This document shows, piece after piece, positions 60,915 through 64,000 of a stretch of 64,000 nt of DNA. The notes under the pieces are model-generated. The model was not told the origin of the DNA, did no database searches, and was given only the letters and a program-made list of their open reading frames with translations. Every line of letters begins with the position of its first letter. The first letter of the stretch is position 1. Source of the stretch: Lachnospira pectinoschiza (lineage in GTDB: Bacteria; Bacillota; Clostridia; Lachnospirales; Lachnospiraceae); the NCBI RefSeq assembly GCF_900103815.1, contig NZ_FNHZ01000001.1, positions 310,001 to 374,000 of the forward strand. Direction: 5' to 3'. The position numbers and the translations under genes were made by a program.

Positions 60915-61328
60915 ATGTGGTTTATATTTGCTTTGTTATCAGCTGTATTTGCAGCTTTAACATCAATCTTAGCTAAGGTAGGTATTGAAGGAATTAACTC
61001 TAATTTGGCAACGGCCATTAGAACAGTAGTGGTTGTGCTTATGGCTTGGGGAATGGTACTTATTACTGGAACTTACTCAGGTATTACAGAGCTTTCAAGA
61101 AAGAATTGGATTTTCCTTATTCTATCAGGCCTTGCAACAGGCGGTTCTTGGTTATGTTACTATAGAGCACTACAGATAGGAAGTGCCTCAAAGGTAGTTC
61201 CAGTGGACAAGTTAAGCGTTGTTATTACTATAATTCTTGCTTTTGTATTTTTACATGAGGACTTTACAGTTAAGTCACTTATTGGATGTGGACTTATAAC
61301 AGCAGGAACATTATTTATGGTACTTTAA
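60915..61328 (+). CDS. EamA-domain small transporter protein
   Basis: A 137-residue, four- to five-TM protein representing a single EamA (DMT) half: MWFIFALLSAVFAALTSILAKVGIEGINS and GSWLCYYRALQIGSASKVVPVDKLSVVIT are conserved. Single-half members work as dimers. The ATG at 60915 is chosen since AAAGGAGG lies 6 bases before it. The substrate is unknown. Confidence 0.85.
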   Translation: MWFIFALLSAVFAALTSILAKVGIEGINSNLATAIRTVVVVLMAWGMVLITGTYSGITELSRKNWIFLILSGLATGGSWLCYYRALQIGSASKVVPVDKLSVVITIILAFVFLHEDFTVKSLIGCGLITAGTLFMVL

Positions 61329-61350
61329 TAATGATTATAAAATGTGAAAT

Positions 61351-61418
61351 TAGAACCTTATAATAAATAAAAGTCATGGAATTAGGACTTTTGTAAAGAT
61401 TATAAGGTTCTTTTTTAT
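61351..61418 (+). terminator. Terminator after the EamA gene
   Basis: AGAACCTTATAAT pairs with ATTATAAGGTTCT, with an inner AAAAGTC/GACTTTT pairing, followed by TTTTTAT. Confidence 0.9.
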
Positions 61419-61482
61419 TGATAATAAATTTTAATAAGTTTAAAATGTTTTTAAGATATAAAAAGCAATTGGGGAGGTTTTT

Positions 61483-62763
61483 ATGTTTACTAATTCACTT
61501 AAAATAATGGAGGACAAGCCATATTTTATAAAAGATAATAAGCCTTTTTTCTGGCTTGCAGATACGGCTTGGCTTATATTTGCCAATTTAACTAAAGAGG
61601 AGGCATACATTTTCTTAAAAAATAGGGCAGATAAGGGCTACAATGTAATTCAGGCGGTGCTTATCTATGCTACAGAGGGCATGAAAGATATTAATAAGAT
61701 GCCTACAAAAAGATATGATTGCCATAAAGAAAGTTATTGGCAGCATGTTGAAGAGATTATTGATATGGCAAAAGATTTAGGGCTCTACATGGCTTTAGTG
61801 CCAACTTGGGGAAGTTTGGTTAAAAAAGATATTTTAAATATGGATAATCTAGAGGAATATATTAATTTTCTTGCTGATAGATTTGGTAAGAAGGAAAATG
61901 TTATATGGCTTATAGGAGGCGATATAAAAGCCGGTCCTTATGTAGATTTATATAATAAGATGGGTAGGCTTTTTAAGGAGAAAAATCCTGATAAGTTAAT
62001 AGGTTTTCATCCTTTTGGAAGATGTTCGTCTAGCTTGTGGTTTAAGGATGCAGATTGGTTGGATTTTAACATGTTTCAGTCTGGACATAGAAGATATGAC
62101 CAGTGCCAGATGGGTGCCTGGGATGATACAAGTAATCAGTTGTCTTTATTTGGAGAGGATAACTGGCGCTATGTGGAATTTGATCATGCAAGCTCTAATA
62201 GACCAACTCTTGATGGAGAGCCTTCTTATGAGCAAATATTACAAGGCCTGCATGATGACACTCAACCTTACTGGCAATCAAGGGAGGTAAGAAGATACGC
62301 TTATTGGTCTGTGTTTGCTGGAGCTGCCGGACATACATATGGAGATTGTTCAATTATAATGTTTTATGATGGTAGTATAGACGGAGTGGTTTATGGAGCT
62401 AAGGATTATTGGCAAAAGGCTATGCATCATGAAGGCTCAGGACAGATGAAGCATCTTAAGGACTTAATGGAGTCAGTAGATTTTACTAATGGTGAATCAA
62501 GAGATGATTATTTAATAGAAGGACAGCGAGAAAAGCATGATAGAATTGCTGTATTTGCTTCTGATGATTTCTTGTTTGCCTATAATTATTTAGGAAAGAG
62601 CTATAAATTAGATACTAGTGCTTATATTGGTAAAGATATTTATTATTTTAATCCGGCTACAGGAATTTATAGTTACATTGATAAGGTTAAAACAGATATC
62701 TACCAATATGAACAAATTCCAGATTACAATGGAAACACAGATACAGTGTTGGTGATACAATAA
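61483..62763 (+). CDS. Apiosidase-like glycoside hydrolase (DUF4038 family)
   Basis: A 426-residue cytoplasmic protein (no signal peptide) with the (beta/alpha)8 fold of DUF4038: PFFWLADTAWLIFANLTKEEAYIFL at the start, then WLIGGDIKAGPY (likely acid Asp) and PTLDGEPSYE (likely nucleophile Glu). A C-terminal domain of about 80 residues resembles the domain usually paired with it. It likely cleaves a plant cell-wall or host glycan side chain brought in as an oligosaccharide. No other sugar genes are close. Confidence 0.82.
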   Translation: MFTNSLKIMEDKPYFIKDNKPFFWLADTAWLIFANLTKEEAYIFLKNRADKGYNVIQAVLIYATEGMKDINKMPTKRYDCHKESYWQHVEEIIDMAKDLGLYMALVPTWGSLVKKDILNMDNLEEYINFLADRFGKKENVIWLIGGDIKAGPYVDLYNKMGRLFKEKNPDKLIGFHPFGRCSSSLWFKDADWLDFNMFQSGHRRYDQCQMGAWDDTSNQLSLFGEDNWRYVEFDHASSNRPTLDGEPSYEQILQGLHDDTQPYWQSREVRRYAYWSVFAGAAGHTYGDCSIIMFYDGSIDGVVYGAKDYWQKAMHHEGSGQMKHLKDLMESVDFTNGESRDDYLIEGQREKHDRIAVFASDDFLFAYNYLGKSYKLDTSAYIGKDIYYFNPATGIYSYIDKVKTDIYQYEQIPDYNGNTDTVLVIQ

Positions 62764-62802
62764 ATTTATAAATTACGAAGGGATAATAATATATTTGCGA
62801 GT

Positions 62803-63474
62803 ATGGAAAAGAAAGTAAAATCACGTAATGTATTAGATAAGCTTTCTAGTGAAAGCAGAGAAAAATTTTTAAAGCTTGGGAAAATTGAAACACGAAAAAA
62901 AGGCGATGTTCTCTTTATTGAAAGAGAGAAGATAGAGCATATGTACATAATTCTAGAGGGTTATGTCTCTTTGTATAGAAATTCAAAATACGGAGATGAA
63001 AGAGTTATTTTTATATGCACTGATGGCGAAATTGTAAATGAGGTTTGTTTACAGGACAATAAGACGTCTATTGCTGCAAGAGCCTTAAGTGATCTAAGAC
63101 TTTTAAAGATTTATGTTAAGGACCTAGATAATTTTTTTGAAAATGATTACGAAGCCTTTAAGATTGTGTATAATTCCTTAGCTCACAAATTACGTAGGCT
63201 GTATAGACAAACAGGAAATTCTAATGGAACTTTTCCAATTGAAAAAAGATTAGCTGCTAGGATTTGGAAACTTGCAAGGGATTATGGTAAAGATATAGAT
63301 AGTGGAAGAAAGATTAAATTTGAGGTAACAGTTACTTTACTAGCTAGTATGGTAGGAGCTAAAAGAGAAACTGTGTCCAGAATAATTTCTAAAATGAAAA
63401 AAGAAAAACTTATAAAACATGATAAAGGTGTTTTAATTGTAACAGATATGGACACTTTAAAAACTATAGTATAA
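62803..63474 (+). CDS. Crp/Fnr-family transcriptional regulator
   Basis: A 223-residue regulator: cyclic-nucleotide-binding-type beta-roll (residues 20-120, GDVLFIEREKIEHMYIILEGYVSLY), dimer helix, and a Crp HTH (EVTVTLLASMVGAKRETVSRIISKMKKE). Only two cysteines are present and there is no N-terminal Cys cluster, so it is not a 4Fe-4S FNR sensor. It is directly upstream of asrA and a CRP-type palindrome (63530), a common clostridial pairing, so it probably controls sulfite reduction. Confidence 0.9.
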   Translation: MEKKVKSRNVLDKLSSESREKFLKLGKIETRKKGDVLFIEREKIEHMYIILEGYVSLYRNSKYGDERVIFICTDGEIVNEVCLQDNKTSIAARALSDLRLLKIYVKDLDNFFENDYEAFKIVYNSLAHKLRRLYRQTGNSNGTFPIEKRLAARIWKLARDYGKDIDSGRKIKFEVTVTLLASMVGAKRETVSRIISKMKKEKLIKHDKGVLIVTDMDTLKTIV

Positions 63475-63529
63475 ATCAACCAAAAAATATGAGGAGATTT
63501 GATTATTTTTTAACAAAAATGACATGAGC

Positions 63530-63543
63530 GTGATTTAAATCAC
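63530..63543. promoter_or_regulatory. Crp/Fnr-type operator between the regulator gene and asrA
   Basis: The perfect palindrome GTGATTTAAATCAC has the CRP core GTGA-6 bases-TCAC. It lies 56 bases after the regulator's stop and 166 bases before asrA. A hairpin follows at 63553. Confidence 0.6.
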
Positions 63544-63552
63544 AGATTTTAT

Positions 63553-63597
63553 ACCGGTTATACTTGATAATTATTATCAGGTATGACCGGTTTTTTT
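63553..63597 (+). terminator. Terminator of the Crp/Fnr gene or leader hairpin of asrA
   Basis: ACCGGTTATACTTGATAA pairs with TTATCAGGTATGACCGGT (small mismatches), followed by seven T. Confidence 0.85.
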
Positions 63598-63708
63598 GAT
63601 ATTTATTTTTTTACAGGAAAAGGACTGGGACAACTTTGTAGTTGAGATTGTTAAATAAAAGACAATCTGCTAATAAAAAATCTTTTTGTAAAGGAAAGGA
63701 GATGTGTT

Positions 63709-64000
63709 ATGGGTTATCAATTAGCTAAAGACAAGATGGAATCCATATTTAAGAAATTACAGGAAACACATGATATTTATGCTCCTGTAGTAAAAAAAGG
63801 AGACGGTACATTTTCAGAAGTAGACGTTGTTCGATACGATAAAGTAACAAGTCTTGATGAAATCGAATGGAATAAGAAATCAGATTATTCTTTTAAAGAG
63901 GCTTTATTATCGATTAACGAAACTCTTTTCTACTTTACAGAAGATGAAACAACTGTCCCTAAGGGACCAACTAAGGATTTACTAATTTTCCTTAGGGCCT
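63709..64000 (+). CDS. asrA: Anaerobic sulfite reductase subunit A, 5' part (continues past the window)
   Basis: Ninety-seven codons are visible, starting MGYQLAKDKMESIFKKLQ, with IYAPVVKKGDG, VDVVRYDKV and KSDYSFKEALLSINETLF, the conserved N-terminal blocks of AsrA. AsrA is the 4Fe-4S electron-transfer subunit that feeds the siroheme subunit AsrC to reduce sulfite to sulfide. AAAGGAAAGGAG precedes the ATG. The regulator gene upstream and the siroheme-synthase gene at 29244 are functionally related. Confidence 0.85.
   Translation, partial: MGYQLAKDKMESIFKKLQETHDIYAPVVKKGDGTFSEVDVVRYDKVTSLDEIEWNKKSDYSFKEALLSINETLFYFTEDETTVPKGPTKDLLIFLRA

Overview
The window is a low-GC, gene-dense stretch from an anaerobic Firmicute, most likely a Lachnospiraceae-type gut or oral clostridium. 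This is inferred from an AT-rich genome with strong AGGAGG-type ribosome binding sites, a lysyl-tRNA synthetase fused to a tRNA-binding domain, anaerobic sulfite reductase at the right edge, an old-yellow-enzyme/4Fe-4S reductase, flavodoxins, and a YgbA-type protein. No rRNA, phage or transposase gene was seen. One tRNA gene, tRNA-Pro(UGG), is present.

Layout. (1) 1-6400: end of lysS, ygbA-like gene, lactate/malate dehydrogenase, an amino acid permease with an overlapping leader ORF, a flavodoxin-like protein, tRNA-Pro and an L,D-transpeptidase-like lipoprotein. (2) 6413-31610: the centrepiece, a metallophore-type biosynthesis and metal uptake locus. It holds a phosphopantetheinyl transferase, acetyltransferase, SDR, two type II thioesterases, a KAS III-like enzyme, two free AMP ligases, three free carrier proteins, a free cyclization-like domain, a Cy-A-T NRPS whose pocket residues resemble the cysteine code, a SerRS-like amino acid:carrier-protein ligase and a PP-loop ATPase. 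These are followed by two exporter-fold ABC proteins, an ECF-type module (S, T and fused AA'), and a FecBCD-like ABC importer with a siroheme-synthase gene inside it. A 28-bp palindrome overlaps the promoter of the long operon and resembles DtxR-family iron boxes. (3) 31700-35550: small and unknown membrane proteins, then a PD-(D/E)XK nuclease-like gene lying between two gene-free stretches full of long hairpins that share a GCACAAG/CTTGTGC core. (4) 35554-43225: Na/Pi symporter, a minus-strand ABC-2 exporter plus two-component system operon, and ferritin. (5) 43353-61328: redox and amino acid metabolism. This includes an MBL-fold protein, LysR, an OYE-type reductase, an OFA-type MFS protein, an ATC-hydrolase-family protein, a disulfide oxidoreductase, an HcnABC/amino-acid-oxidase-like operon with an OCD-family protein, PII and an APC permease, then AraC, flavodoxin, nitroreductase and EamA. 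(6) 61483-64000: apiosidase-like glycosidase, a Crp/Fnr regulator and the start of asrA.

How it fits together: much of the window concerns iron and redox cofactors. The inferred metallophore would be assembled on discrete carrier proteins from an acyl or aryl starter, a cysteine-derived thiazoline and an amino acid loaded by the SerRS-like ligase, and recovered by the adjacent transporters. The siroheme synthase, ferritin and sulfite reductase genes are plausible consumers or stores of the iron. A modular hairpin repeat occurs three times, once supplying the last codons and stop of ferritin. A decamer, TACATTTTCA, recurs in intergenic regions.
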